Position numbers and translations under genes: made by a program
In this document: positions 15,321 through 23,775 of the stretch, piece by piece
How the letters are laid out: each line of letters starts with the position of its first letter
Position numbering within the stretch: position 1 is the stretch's first letter
Notes under the pieces: generated by a model
Told to the model about the DNA's origin: nothing
What the model saw: only the letters and a program-made list of their open reading frames with translations
The model's database searches: none
Assembly (NCBI GenBank): GCA_036517115.1
Contig: DATDYB010000002.1
Span: forward strand, 1 to 44,080
Reading direction: 5' to 3'
DNA length: 44,080 nucleotides
Source of the DNA: DATDYB01 sp036517115
GTDB taxonomy: Bacteria > Patescibacteriota > Minisyncoccia > Phycocordibacterales > PALSA-1337

Positions 15321-18233
15321 ATGTTCGATGAACTCTACAAAAAACTGAACGCCAAGCAAAAAGAAGCGGTGGATACCATCGAGGGACCGGTGATGGTTAT
15401 TGCTGGACCGGGGACAGGGAAGACCACCATTCTGACGCTTCGCATTGCAAACATACTCAAAAAAACCGACACTCCACCGTCGGGAATTTTGGCCATCACT
15501 TTTACGGAAGCGGGGGTCAAAGCCATGAGGCAGAAGCTTAAGGACGTGATCGGCGCCCGCGCCCATGAGGTAAGGATCCACACATTCCATGGTTTTGCTG
15601 CCGCTGTGATCCATGAACACAAAGATCATTTCGTGCATCTCGAGGGGGTCAAACAAATGACCGACATTGACGCGGAGAGTGCCATCCGGGATCTCTTAAA
15701 AAAGGAGTCGTTTGGTGAGCTCCGTCCCTTCGGCAACCCTGATTTTTATATCCAAAAGATCTTGGGTGCCATCCGCGACGCCAAGAAGGAAGCCTTGATG
15801 CCTTCTATGGTGAGGGAATATGCGAAGAAAGAAAGCGAACGTGTAAAAAATGATGAAAGTTCTATCTCCACTCGTGGCGCTTCCAAAGGCAAGCTCAAGG
15901 CGGAGGCTTTGAAGGCGATGGAGAAGTGCGACCGTACGATCATCTTTGCTGACGTGTATGAGGCGTATGAAGCGTGGAAACGAAAGGAGAAAATGATGGA
16001 CTTTGACGATCTCCTTATCGAGCTTTTGGTTGCATTGAAAAGCGACGAGCTTCTGCTCCGACTTCTCCAGGAAAAATTTCTATATATTCTCGTCGACGAG
16101 CACCAGGATACCAACGACGCTCAGAACCTGATCGTACGGCAGATCGCGGACTTTTTTGATGCGCCTAACCTTTTTGTGGTGGGCGACGAAAAGCAGGCTG
16201 TTTACCGTTTTCAGGGCGCTTCGGTTGAAAATTTTCTCAAGTTCCAGAGTGTATGGAAGGATATGAAAATCATACAGCTCGATACGAATTACCGTTCAAC
16301 CACCTCTTTGCTTGATGGTAGTTTTGCCATGATTGAAAACAATTACGCCGAGGGCGAGCACGCTCATCTTCGTATTAAGCTTCAGGCGGGAAGGGAAGAG
16401 GAGTCGAAGAAGATCGATGTTGTGGAAGCGGACAGTACTGCGGCTGCGGAAGCATATTTGGGAGAGGAGCTCCAGAGGATCACTAAAGAAGAGCCACAAG
16501 CAAGTGTGGCCATTCTTACCAAAACTAATCGTGACCTTGAGCGAGTGCTACGTTTTCTTGAAAAGAAAGGTGTCCCTGTTGCGTCAGAGAGAAACATCGA
16601 TATTTTCAAACACCCCATCGGCAACCTTTTTTTTGAAATCATTGAGTTTCTCTCGGATGGTACACGAGTTGATAGTCTTTCGAAGACACTTTCCGCCGGT
16701 CTCTGGGGACTCTCCTTTGAACAATCGGTGGAATGCATTAAGAGATTACGAAGCGGCACCTTTATTGACCTAGAAAAAAATATCCCCGCTTTCCGGACAC
16801 TGCAAAAAGAGATCACGAGCGACGGTGCGGTGGCCTTCATCATCCGCGCCGCGAGCATGTCAGGGTTCATCGATCGAGTGGCTCGCGACCCTAACTATGT
16901 GGAGGTATGGCGGGGGATCACGACACTCTCCGAATATATTGCCCGGGAAAAAGATATTCGCGATCCTCGTGAACTTCTGAAAGAATTGTTGGCATACCGT
17001 GCTGCCTCGGAATCACGAAGTGTTAAAGTTTCTGTAGGAACGCCAGACTTGCCGATTCGAGCTATGACAGCTCACGCAAGTAAGGGGCTCGAATTTGATT
17101 ATGTCTTCATTGCCTACGCGACCGAGGAGTCGTGGGTCGGCAGATCACGCGGTGTGTATTTCGTCTTACCTCAAAGTCCTGATGAGGGCGACGACATTAA
17201 AGACGCTCGCCGACTTTTCTATGTCGCACTTACACGAGCGCGAAAACACGCAACCATTCTTTATAGCCTTTTGGAAGCGGGAGGCACTCCACTGTCGCCA
17301 CTTCGTTTTATTGCTGAAATCAGTGAAACGTCAAGTACTTTCATTTCTCTGCCGGCATTGAATGAGACTCCTCTTGTCGAAGATTCTGTGACAGAGAGAC
17401 CGCCACAAATGCAAAAAATCCTCGAATACGCACAGTCGGTGCTTACGCGCTCTGGGCTTTCTGTGACTGCACTCAACCACTTTTTGGAATGCCCGAATGC
17501 ATTTTTGTATCAAAGTATTCTCAAAATTCCCCAGGCGCCCAATGGCAATTCGGAGAAGGGCAACGCCATGCACGAGGCCATGGCGCGAGTTTGGGGGAGC
17601 AAAGACAAGAGCGAAGGAAATATTGAACATATCATTAAAGAGAGTGTCGCCTCCTATTTCGAATCGTCGCTCCTTCCGGCGTTTGAAAAAGAGTCGGTTA
17701 AAAAAGAACTTCTAGAAAATGCTCCAATGGTTGCGAAAGCACTCGTGAGTCATTTTGCTGTTTCTGGGACAACGTCCTCTGAAAGCTGGAGCGAAAGCGA
17801 ATTTGAGACGGTTTACGCAGAAAAAACAGTTCGCATTCCGATTCACGGCAAGCTCGATGCCATCGTCGATATGCCAGATGAAGTATTGGTATTTGATTAT
17901 AAAACGCGGGAGGCACTTACCCCGGCTGCTATCAAAGGAGAGACGAAATCCTCCGATGGGAATTATTTCCGCCAGCTCGTATTTTACAAAATGCTCTTGG
18001 CAAACGATCATCGCTATAAGGAAAAAAGAATTACTCCGTCGCTTGTGTTTCTCTCGCCAGACAGTAAGGGTAGATGTCCCAGTGCCACGCTTCCGATAGG
18101 GGAAGAAGACCTCGAAAAGGTTCGCCAAGAAATCCACCTACTCATCGAATCTGTATGGTCAGGCCGCATTGCAAAAGAAGGCTGCAACGACCGCAACTGC
18201 GAGTGGTGTCGGCTGAAGGCAAGTTCTCTGTAA
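15321..18233 (+). CDS. UvrD/Rep-type DNA helicase fused to a PD-(D/E)XK nuclease domain
   Basis: A 970-aa superfamily-1A helicase with a C-terminal RecB/AddB-like nuclease, presumably acting on broken DNA ends. Motifs: Walker A GPGTGKT (residues 29-35), Walker B VDEHQDTNDAQ, GDEKQAVYRFQGA (III), TNYRST (IV), TAHASKGLEFDYV (V) and RLFYVALTRAR (VI). The nuclease begins with FLECPNAFLY, has the catalytic GKLDAIVDM and LVFDYKTRE, and ends with CNDRNCEWC. One early and three late cysteines match the iron-sulfur arrangement of AddB and Cas4 nucleases. The ATG at 15321 starts the conserved ELYKKLNAKQKEAV helicase N-terminus and follows an extended -10; an in-frame upstream extension is not homologous. 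No separate AddA/RecB partner is in the window. Confidence 0.93.
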   Translation: MFDELYKKLNAKQKEAVDTIEGPVMVIAGPGTGKTTILTLRIANILKKTDTPPSGILAITFTEAGVKAMRQKLKDVIGARAHEVRIHTFHGFAAAVIHEHKDHFVHLEGVKQMTDIDAESAIRDLLKKESFGELRPFGNPDFYIQKILGAIRDAKKEALMPSMVREYAKKESERVKNDESSISTRGASKGKLKAEALKAMEKCDRTIIFADVYEAYEAWKRKEKMMDFDDLLIELLVALKSDELLLRLLQEKFLYILVDEHQDTNDAQNLIVRQIADFFDAPNLFVVGDEKQAVYRFQGASVENFLKFQSVWKDMKIIQLDTNYRSTTSLLDGSFAMIENNYAEGEHAHLRIKLQAGREEESKKIDVVEADSTAAAEAYLGEELQRITKEEPQASVAILTKTNRDLERVLRFLEKKGVPVASERNIDIFKHPIGNLFFEIIEFLSDGTRVDSLSKTLSAGLWGLSFEQSVECIKRLRSGTFIDLEKNIPAFRTLQKEITSDGAVAFIIRAASMSGFIDRVARDPNYVEVWRGITTLSEYIAREKDIRDPRELLKELLAYRAASESRSVKVSVGTPDLPIRAMTAHASKGLEFDYVFIAYATEESWVGRSRGVYFVLPQSPDEGDDIKDARRLFYVALTRARKHATILYSLLEAGGTPLSPLRFIAEISETSSTFISLPALNETPLVEDSVTERPPQMQKILEYAQSVLTRSGLSVTALNHFLECPNAFLYQSILKIPQAPNGNSEKGNAMHEAMARVWGSKDKSEGNIEHIIKESVASYFESSLLPAFEKESVKKELLENAPMVAKALVSHFAVSGTTSSESWSESEFETVYAEKTVRIPIHGKLDAIVDMPDEVLVFDYKTREALTPAAIKGETKSSDGNYFRQLVFYKMLLANDHRYKEKRITPSLVFLSPDSKGRCPSATLPIGEEDLEKVRQEIHLLIESVWSGRIAKEGCNDRNCEWCRLKASSL

Positions 18234-18262
18234 TTGACACCCTTCAGGCGGGATGATAGTTT
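18234..18262 (+). promoter_or_regulatory. Sigma-70 type promoter
   Basis: TTGACA immediately after the helicase stop, 17-nt spacer, TAGTTT. It drives the gene starting at 18293. Confidence 0.7.
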
Positions 18263-18292
18263 TCTTTTAGACATATAAAGAGAAAGCAATGA

Positions 18293-18667
18293 ATGAAAAT
18301 CTATATAAGCCACTCCCGCGGGCAGTTTGATTACAAGAACGGACTCTATCTGCCCCTTCGGCAGTCTAAACTTAATAGCGAGTATGAGATAATGTTTCCT
18401 CACGAAACCAGTGATGAACCGTTCGACTCGTTTCCTTTGCTCGACAGCTTAGGTCTGTTTGGGGCAGAGGTCTCCTTTCCCTCAACTGGGCTCGGTATCG
18501 AGCTTGGTCGGGCGAGTATGAAGAAGGTGCCTATCGTTTGCTTCCATATGGCGGGATGCGTTCCGGCTCGCTCTGTACGTAATGTCACTGAACACGTGTA
18601 TCAGTACAGATGTACCGATGACCTTATCAGGGTGCTCACCGCTCATATTGGAGTGTTTTGCAAATAA
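18293..18667 (+). CDS. Nucleoside 2-deoxyribosyltransferase-like small protein
   Basis: The 124-aa protein resembles a small Rossmann-like family in CPR genomes that is related to nucleoside 2-deoxyribosyltransferases. The pattern is an N-terminal strand MKIYISHSRG, a middle Asp-containing segment, the block AEVSFPSTGLGIELGRA (residues ~58-74) carrying the Glu expected at the active site, then the strand VPIVCFHMAG. The substrate is unknown and activity on nucleosides is inference. The start is decided by conservation of MKIYISHS; an overlapping ATG 4 nt upstream is in another frame. It has its own promoter and a terminator. Confidence 0.65.
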   Translation: MKIYISHSRGQFDYKNGLYLPLRQSKLNSEYEIMFPHETSDEPFDSFPLLDSLGLFGAEVSFPSTGLGIELGRASMKKVPIVCFHMAGCVPARSVRNVTEHVYQYRCTDDLIRVLTAHIGVFCK

Positions 18668-18671
18668 CTTG

Positions 18672-18703
18672 CCACACCGATGATTTTAGGGTGCGGTTTT
18701 TTT
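18672..18703 (+). terminator. Rho-independent terminator
   Basis: Imperfect stem ccacacc / gggtgcgg with seven T, right after the 124-aa gene. Confidence 0.75.
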
Positions 18704-18717
18704 ATGCTCATCAGAAG

Positions 18718-18726
18718 TGCTATGAT
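18718..18726 (+). promoter_or_regulatory. Extended -10 promoter
   Basis: TGC TATGAT about 32 nt before the ATG at 18759. A second possible -10, TATAAT at 18749-18754, lies only 4 nt before the ATG. Confidence 0.45.
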
Positions 18727-18758
18727 AAATATATTAGAGTAGCATTAATATAATAACC

Positions 18759-19247
18759 ATGGAAAATCCTAATTCGAAAAATACAGTCGTTTGGGTCATC
18801 GTCATCATCGTTATCCTCGTGCTGGGAACCTGGTTTGTGGTGCGCTATAACCGCAATAAGACAGTGGCACCTAGCACTGAAACGGAGACAACCTTGGATT
18901 CGGTCCGCAACAATTTGACTGTTAAGGATCAGTTCCCTGGAGACATCGTCTTCGTCTCCGATCTCGCACTCAATCGACCTGCCTTCGTGGTTATCCATAA
19001 GGAAAACGCGGGAGCACCCGGTGCCATTATCGGCACAGCTCTTTTTGACACAGCCTCTACTACAGGTCAGGTCAAGCTTACCGAGAAAACGGTTAATGGA
19101 AAAACCTACTACGCAGTGCTCTACGGGGACAACGGTAACAAGACATTTACGGCTGGAGATGATCTTCCGCTCACAGACACCGATGGCGCGACGGTAATTA
19201 TGAAAACTTTCAAGGCTACTACTGATCTAGAAGATTCTAAAGGCTAG
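18759..19247 (+). CDS. Membrane-anchored surface protein with a DUF7282-like beta domain
   Basis: Residues ~10-28 (VVWVIVIIVILVLGTWFVV) form one transmembrane helix, followed by RYNRN, so the ~125-residue remainder should face outside. That part is a beta-rich domain (FPGDIVFVSDLALNRPAFVV, then TYYAVLYGDNGNKTF) similar to small extracellular domains that I recall as DUF7282-like in CPR and archaea. The substrate or partner is unknown. The gene is cleanly isolated, with a candidate extended -10 promoter upstream. Confidence 0.6.
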   Translation: MENPNSKNTVVWVIVIIVILVLGTWFVVRYNRNKTVAPSTETETTLDSVRNNLTVKDQFPGDIVFVSDLALNRPAFVVIHKENAGAPGAIIGTALFDTASTTGQVKLTEKTVNGKTYYAVLYGDNGNKTFTAGDDLPLTDTDGATVIMKTFKATTDLEDSKG

Positions 19248-19279
19248 CCGAAGCGTTAAAATAGTCCGTCTGCTTTGTT

Positions 19280-19339
19280 ACAGAAAAAATTCGCTCCCGC
19301 GCAGTATGGTTATACAGCTTGGTCGCGAATTTTTTCTGT
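19280..19339. repeat. 15-bp inverted repeat upstream of gltX
   Basis: Perfect arms acagaaaaaattcgc (19280-19294) and gcgaattttttctgt (19325-19339) around a 30-nt loop. It can act as a terminator for the preceding gene; the long loop makes it atypical. Confidence 0.6.
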
Positions 19340-19396
19340 GCCGCGCACCCGAACCATTTCACCGCTTCTTAGTCTGCATTCTGTAGTCCCTAGATA

Positions 19397-19405
19397 TGTT
19401 ATAAT
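19397..19405 (+). promoter_or_regulatory. Extended -10 promoter of gltX, leaderless type
   Basis: TGT TATAAT ending 7 nt before the ATG at 19413. A perfect -10 hexamer with the TG extension and no good -35. Confidence 0.7.
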
Positions 19406-19412
19406 CTCTGTT

Positions 19413-20774
19413 ATGAGCCATAAAACAGGTGTAATAACGCGTTTTCCGCCGTCTCCGACGGGATTGCTACATATCGGTAGCGTACGCACGGCGCTTTTTA
19501 ACTATCTCTTTGCAAAGAAAGATGATGGTAAGATGCTCTTTCGGGTGGAAGATACCGATACTCTGCGTTCAAAAAAAGAGTTTGAGGATGATATCGTACG
19601 GAGTCTTGAATGGCTCGGTCTTACCTGGGACAACAAAGAAATTGTGCGCCAATCAGAGCGCAACGACGTCTATAAAAAATATTTGAAGAAACTTATCGAC
19701 GAAGGAAAAGCTTTCGTCTCAAAGGAAACACCTAAAGAACCAGGAGGTAGGGAGGAGGTGATTCGTTTCAAAAATGCTAACAAGAAAATCGCTTTTGACG
19801 ATCTCATTCGAGGTACGATCGAATTTGATACGACCGAATTAGGTGATTTTATTATCGCCAAGTCTCTTGATGAACCGCTGTATCATTTAGCAGTGGTGAT
19901 TGATGATTTTGAAGCAGGAGTGACTCATGTGATCCGAGGCGAAGACGGCATCTCCAACACACCTCGACAGATTCTTATCCAGGAAGCCATTGGTGCTCCA
20001 CGACCTGTCTATGCGCATTTACCGCTCGTATTAGACGCACAGCGTGCCAAACTATCAAAACGCAAGCACGGGGAGAAGGTGTCGCTGCGCTACTACATTG
20101 AGCAGGGCTATTTGCCATCCGCCATTTTAAACTACATGGCGCTCTTGGGCTGGAACCCCGGCACTGACCAAGAGATTTTCACACTACCTGAGCTCATTCA
20201 AATTTTCGATATCAAGAAAGTTCATAAAGGTGGCGCGATTTTTGATGAAGAGAAACTGCGTTGGATTAATAAGGAACATTTGAAACGACTAGCTCCGGAA
20301 GCATTCAACTCACTCATCAAAGCGCGATTGCCAGAAAAATTTACTAATGACAAACGACAGCTTGAAAAGATCCTTAATCTGATTAAAGAGAGGATCACCA
20401 TACTCTCAGAAATCAACGTAATGGTTGAGAGCGGAGAACTTCACTATTTTTTTGAAAAGCCTCTTGTTGTACAAGAGAAGCTTATGTGGAAAGGGGAGAG
20501 TGATGCTACAAAAACTGCTGCCCGCCTCGAGTCTATTGTTCTGCTTGTAAAGGCTATGTCAGAGGAGGTAGACTGGAACACTGAGGCTATTAAAAAAGCG
20601 ATCATGCCGTTCGCCGATAAGGAGGGTAGGGGTGGTGTGTTGTGGCCGATGCGCGTAGCGCTGTCGGGCAAAGACAAATCCCCGGACCCGTTCACGCTTG
20701 CATACATGCTTGGTAAAGAAGAAACGATCTCTCGCCTCACCGAAGCGTACAATGTATTATCGAAATCAAAATAA
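19413..20774 (+). CDS. gltX: Glutamate--tRNA ligase
   Basis: GltX charges tRNA-Glu (and in many bacteria also tRNA-Gln) with glutamate. The class-I signatures are present: RFPPSPTGLLHIGSVRTALF (HIGH-type motif at residues ~19-22) and the KMSKS equivalent AKLSKRKHGEKVSLRY. The anticodon-binding helical C-terminus is also intact, giving 453 aa. The ATG at 19413 is chosen because homology begins at MSHKTGVITRF and an extended -10 sits just before it; an open frame extends upstream through an inverted repeat and is not coding. The M23 peptidase gene starts within its last codons (23-nt overlap). Whether this enzyme is discriminating cannot be read here. Confidence 0.96.
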   Translation: MSHKTGVITRFPPSPTGLLHIGSVRTALFNYLFAKKDDGKMLFRVEDTDTLRSKKEFEDDIVRSLEWLGLTWDNKEIVRQSERNDVYKKYLKKLIDEGKAFVSKETPKEPGGREEVIRFKNANKKIAFDDLIRGTIEFDTTELGDFIIAKSLDEPLYHLAVVIDDFEAGVTHVIRGEDGISNTPRQILIQEAIGAPRPVYAHLPLVLDAQRAKLSKRKHGEKVSLRYYIEQGYLPSAILNYMALLGWNPGTDQEIFTLPELIQIFDIKKVHKGGAIFDEEKLRWINKEHLKRLAPEAFNSLIKARLPEKFTNDKRQLEKILNLIKERITILSEINVMVESGELHYFFEKPLVVQEKLMWKGESDATKTAARLESIVLLVKAMSEEVDWNTEAIKKAIMPFADKEGRGGVLWPMRVALSGKDKSPDPFTLAYMLGKEETISRLTEAYNVLSKSK

Positions 20775-22032
20775 ATTTTTTGCAGCTCTCTTTTTTCTGG
20801 TAATCCTCTTTCTCCCATTTCATGCACGCACCGACACTGTTGCTGATCTCAAAAGTCGTATCAGTGAACAGTCGGCGCGTATAGAGGAGATTGACCGGAT
20901 CATTAAAGAATACGAGAAACAGATCGATACAGTGGGGAAGCAGGCTAATACCCTCTCCAACACTGTTAAAACCCTGGAGCTTGAGCGCCAGAAGCTTTTG
21001 GCGAGCATACAAGCTACACAAGGGAAAATCCGGGCGACCAATCTCACTATTGAAAAACTAAGTTCTGAGATTGGCAGCAAAGAGGACCGTATCGAACGCA
21101 ACAGGGCAACTATCGCGACCTCGCTTCGAAAAATTAGCGCCGGGGAAGGAGAGTCATTCATAGAGCTTTTACTTGCTCATGAGGACTTGAGTGAATTTTG
21201 GACTGAGGTGGACAACATCACCCGCTTCCAGCGGGAGATGAAGAACGTGGTGGATGACCTTGAGGATACCAAGAAGGAACTTGAGTCGGATAAGAGCGAT
21301 CAGGAAAAAAGAAAAAATGATCTCGTGGTGCTTACCAAGGAGCTGGGCAGCAAGTCGCAGATTGTGGAAGCAAACAAGCAGGAGACTTCGACACTTCTGA
21401 AGCAGACAAAAAATCAGGAAGAGGGTTACAAGAAATTATTAGAGGAGAAGAAGCGTCAACACGAGGAACTCGAGAAAGAGCTTTCCGATTTGGAATCCGA
21501 GCTCCGTATTGCTGTCGATCCGAATGCCTTACCGAAAACCGGCCAAGGAGTACTTAAGTGGCCCCTCGACAAGGTGCGTATTACTCAGAATTTTGGCAAT
21601 ACGGCGTTCGCTACCAAGAATTCTCAGATTTATAACGGTAAGGGTCACAATGGTATCGATCTTGGGATCCCTACCGGTACTGCGGTCAAAGCGTCCCTCA
21701 CGGGCACCATCGTTGAGACGGGTAACACTGACGCGGTCTATGGCTGTCTTTCATATGGCAAGTGGATCCTTATAAAGCATGCCAACGGTCTCTCGACGCT
21801 CTATGCCCATCTTTCGGTGATCGCAGTCTCTGCGGGGCAGACAGTAGTGACTGGCGACGTCATCGGCTACAGTGGCAGCACTGGTTACAGCACAGGTCCG
21901 CATCTTCATTTCACCGTCTTTGCTACGCAAGGTATGGAAGTGGTTTCACTCGTCAACAGTGTGCGATGCAAAAATGTCCGCATCCCCGTGGCAGATTATA
22001 AAGCATACTTGAATCCTTTATCATACTTGTAA
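20752..22032 (+). CDS. M23-family murein endopeptidase with N-terminal coiled coil (EnvC/NlpD-like)
   Basis: A 426-aa exported cell-wall hydrolase or hydrolase activator. Residues ~9-24 form a signal/anchor helix. Residues ~30-260 are a continuous coiled coil (LKSRISEQSARIEEIDRII and many similar heptads), as in EnvC. The C-terminal LytM/M23 domain has the zinc ligands in GHNGIDLGIPTG (HxxxD) and GPHLHF (HxH), so it should be catalytically active, unlike degenerate EnvC proteins. It probably cuts peptidoglycan cross-links during cell separation. The start MYYRNQNKFF overlaps the gltX end by 23 nt, so the two are cotranscribed. A longer upstream start would put charged residues before the signal helix. 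Confidence 0.93.
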   Translation: MYYRNQNKFFAALFFLVILFLPFHARTDTVADLKSRISEQSARIEEIDRIIKEYEKQIDTVGKQANTLSNTVKTLELERQKLLASIQATQGKIRATNLTIEKLSSEIGSKEDRIERNRATIATSLRKISAGEGESFIELLLAHEDLSEFWTEVDNITRFQREMKNVVDDLEDTKKELESDKSDQEKRKNDLVVLTKELGSKSQIVEANKQETSTLLKQTKNQEEGYKKLLEEKKRQHEELEKELSDLESELRIAVDPNALPKTGQGVLKWPLDKVRITQNFGNTAFATKNSQIYNGKGHNGIDLGIPTGTAVKASLTGTIVETGNTDAVYGCLSYGKWILIKHANGLSTLYAHLSVIAVSAGQTVVTGDVIGYSGSTGYSTGPHLHFTVFATQGMEVVSLVNSVRCKNVRIPVADYKAYLNPLSYL

Positions 22033-22057
22033 TTAATCCATTGCCAAAGATTTAATG

Positions 22058-22256
22058 GGAAGTCTGAGGGTGTTTCTAAAAATGTGGCTACGCAGGTGAG
22101 AAAGCGAACGCCTGGAGCTTTCGCAAGACTCTGAACGTTCCGTCTGCGGAATGTGAAGAGTGTACAGCTCCTGTAAGGAGGGGCCAGCCGGAGTCCTAGG
22201 AAATTTTTCACCAGAAAAATTATCCGGCCACTTTTTAGGAATACCTGAAGACTTCC
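22058..22256. repeat. ~200-bp imperfect palindromic element with internal hairpins
   Basis: Outer arms 22058-22088 and 22227-22256 are imperfectly complementary over ~30 nt (shared ggaagtct, ctaaaaa and gtggc). Inside are hairpins acgttccg/cggaatgt, ctcc/ggag and aatttttc-acca-gaaaaatt. The apex region contains a G/C-rich ccagccggag, reminiscent of ccgaccggag in the element at 3417-3595. No ORF is present in 22033-22326. Confidence 0.6.
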
Positions 22257-22310
22257 TGTTTTCGAGTTTAACATTCTCCACATATTCTAAATTCAAAATT
22301 CTATATTCTC

Positions 22311-22319
22311 TGTTATCAT
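22311..22319 (+). promoter_or_regulatory. Extended -10 promoter, leaderless type
   Basis: TGT TATCAT ending 7 nt before the ATG at 22327. Confidence 0.55.
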
Positions 22320-22326
22320 AGTATCT

Positions 22327-22623
22327 ATGCATGCAAACCCTCAAAGCGGTCTTATCAAAGCAGTAATCCTTATTGTTGTGGCACTGGTCGCCCTCAGCTA
22401 CCTTGGCTTCGACATCAAACAGGTCGTTGAGTCCCCTCAGACACAAAAAAACGCGACCTACCTCAAAGACATCAGTGTTATGGTCTGGCAGAAATATTTA
22501 AAAGAACCGGCTCTATATGTCGGCAAAGCATTCATCGAGTTTATTTGGACCCCGATTGTTGAGCATGCTTTTAAGGGTAAGGCCGCAAGTGGGGGAGGAT
22601 ATGGTCTACAGTTGAAAGTGTAA
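22327..22623 (+). CDS. Small single-pass membrane protein (98 aa)
   Basis: I do not recognise the family. Residues ~9-27 (LIKAVILIVVALVALSYLGF) form one transmembrane helix, followed by a ~70-residue soluble part that is amphipathic (YLKDISVMVWQKYLKEPALY) and a Gly-rich tail. Similar small membrane proteins with a short cytoplasmic head occur in Parcubacteria. The ATG follows an extended -10 by 7 nt, and a terminator follows the stop, so it is a single-gene unit. Confidence 0.65.
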   Translation: MHANPQSGLIKAVILIVVALVALSYLGFDIKQVVESPQTQKNATYLKDISVMVWQKYLKEPALYVGKAFIEFIWTPIVEHAFKGKAASGGGYGLQLKV

Positions 22624-22634
22624 ATGAAAAGTTA

Positions 22635-22659
22635 AAAATTCCCGTCGGGAATTTTTTTT
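22635..22659 (+). terminator. Rho-independent terminator
   Basis: Stem aaaattccc / gggaatttt with a gtc loop and an eight-T run. Confidence 0.88.
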
Positions 22660-22753
22660 ATTTCCCAAAACCTTTTTGAAAAAATTATTTCAGCGAAAAT
22701 TTTTATGAAAAGTAGACCCTTGACACATGGAGGGGGGGTGTGGATAACTCCGC

Positions 22754-22782
22754 TTGCAATGTTTAGCTATTGTTCGCATAAT
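22754..22782 (+). promoter_or_regulatory. Candidate promoter of the recombinase gene
   Basis: TTGCAA, 17-nt spacer, CATAAT, 15 nt before the ATG at 22798. A TTGACA at about 22722 offers an alternative upstream start. Confidence 0.5.
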
Positions 22783-22797
22783 TTAAGTTAAGCGCCC

Positions 22798-23766
22798 ATG
22801 AAAACAATGAATAAGAGTAAAATAGCCCTTCCCCTCCACCTACAGGATTTTCTGGACTGGATCGATGTTGAGCGTGGTCTCTCTAGTAAGTCACAGGAAA
22901 ACTATTCTCGTTTCCTTAAGAAGTTTTTCTCTTGGCTAGATGAAAAAAAACTTTCTTCTCTAAAACCGCATGAACTCTCCCCCGAACATATTTGGCAGTA
23001 TCGTTTGTACTTGTCCCGTGAATGTCGCACTCCTAAAGGCGAACCTTTGAAGAAAAGCACCCAAAACTACTACCTCATAGCCCTTAGGATCTTTTTAAAC
23101 TTTTTTGCTAATAGGGACATTGAGTCATTACCTGCAGAGAAAGTTGAGCTCGCAAGGAATAAAGAAGAACGTCAGGTACGCTTCCTTAACATTGACCAGC
23201 TTAAAAAGCTTTTTGAGGCTCCTGATACGACAACTTTTCAAGGTCTCAGGGACCGTGCACTTCTTGAGACGTTCTTCTCAACCGGCATGCGTATCTCCGA
23301 GGTTGTAAGCCTTGATGTAAATCAAATTAAGACCTCAGCGAACATCGACACCTTCGAGCTTGTGATCACTGGTAAGGGTGGACGAACACGGACAGTTTAT
23401 TTTTCGAGACGTGCCCTTGATTGGCTTCAACAGTACCTGGCTAAGCGTACTGACATGGATCCTGCGCTCTTTATCCGTACCGTCAACGTATTAAACGCTA
23501 CCAAAGAAACTGATTTACGCTTAAGCGCCCGTTCTATTGAAAAGACCTTCAAACGATACGTGATCATGGCTGGCGTGCCTTTAAATACGACTCCTCACGT
23601 CATGCGGCATAGCTTTGCTACCGATTTATTGAAGCAAGGGGTTGATTTAAGGGTTATACAGGACTTCCTGGGTCATAAACACATCGCAGCGACCCAAATC
23701 TACGCCCATGTGACCAGTAAGCAGTTGAAGGACATCCATAGCAGGCTCCACGGTAAAAAGGAGTAA
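22798..23766 (+). CDS. Tyrosine recombinase, XerC/XerD type
   Basis: A 322-aa site-specific recombinase, most likely the chromosome-dimer resolvase. An N-terminal SAM-like core-binding domain (LQDFLDWIDVERGLSSKSQE) is followed by the catalytic domain with the full pentad: R164 (GMRISEV), K193 (GKGGRTR), H267 and R270 (HVMRHSF), H293 (LGHKH) and nucleophile Y302 (QIYAHV). Only one Xer gene is seen in the window, so a single-recombinase system is possible. The HNH gene begins 10 nt downstream, suggesting cotranscription. An integrase of a lost element cannot be excluded, but the length and sequence fit the Xer type. Confidence 0.9.
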   Translation: MKTMNKSKIALPLHLQDFLDWIDVERGLSSKSQENYSRFLKKFFSWLDEKKLSSLKPHELSPEHIWQYRLYLSRECRTPKGEPLKKSTQNYYLIALRIFLNFFANRDIESLPAEKVELARNKEERQVRFLNIDQLKKLFEAPDTTTFQGLRDRALLETFFSTGMRISEVVSLDVNQIKTSANIDTFELVITGKGGRTRTVYFSRRALDWLQQYLAKRTDMDPALFIRTVNVLNATKETDLRLSARSIEKTFKRYVIMAGVPLNTTPHVMRHSFATDLLKQGVDLRVIQDFLGHKHIAATQIYAHVTSKQLKDIHSRLHGKKE

Positions 23767-23775
23767 AAAATTTAT

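Noticed and set aside
19275..19412. Longer GltX start
   Set aside because: The extra ~46 residues cross an inverted repeat and precede the TATAAT box; conserved sequence starts at 19413.
22771..22793. dif-like site just before the Xer gene (tgttcgcataat then ttaagttaagc)
   Set aside because: The two arms resemble E. coli dif halves, but the central spacer is 1 nt instead of 6, so strand exchange would not be possible; the cataat is better explained as a -10 box.
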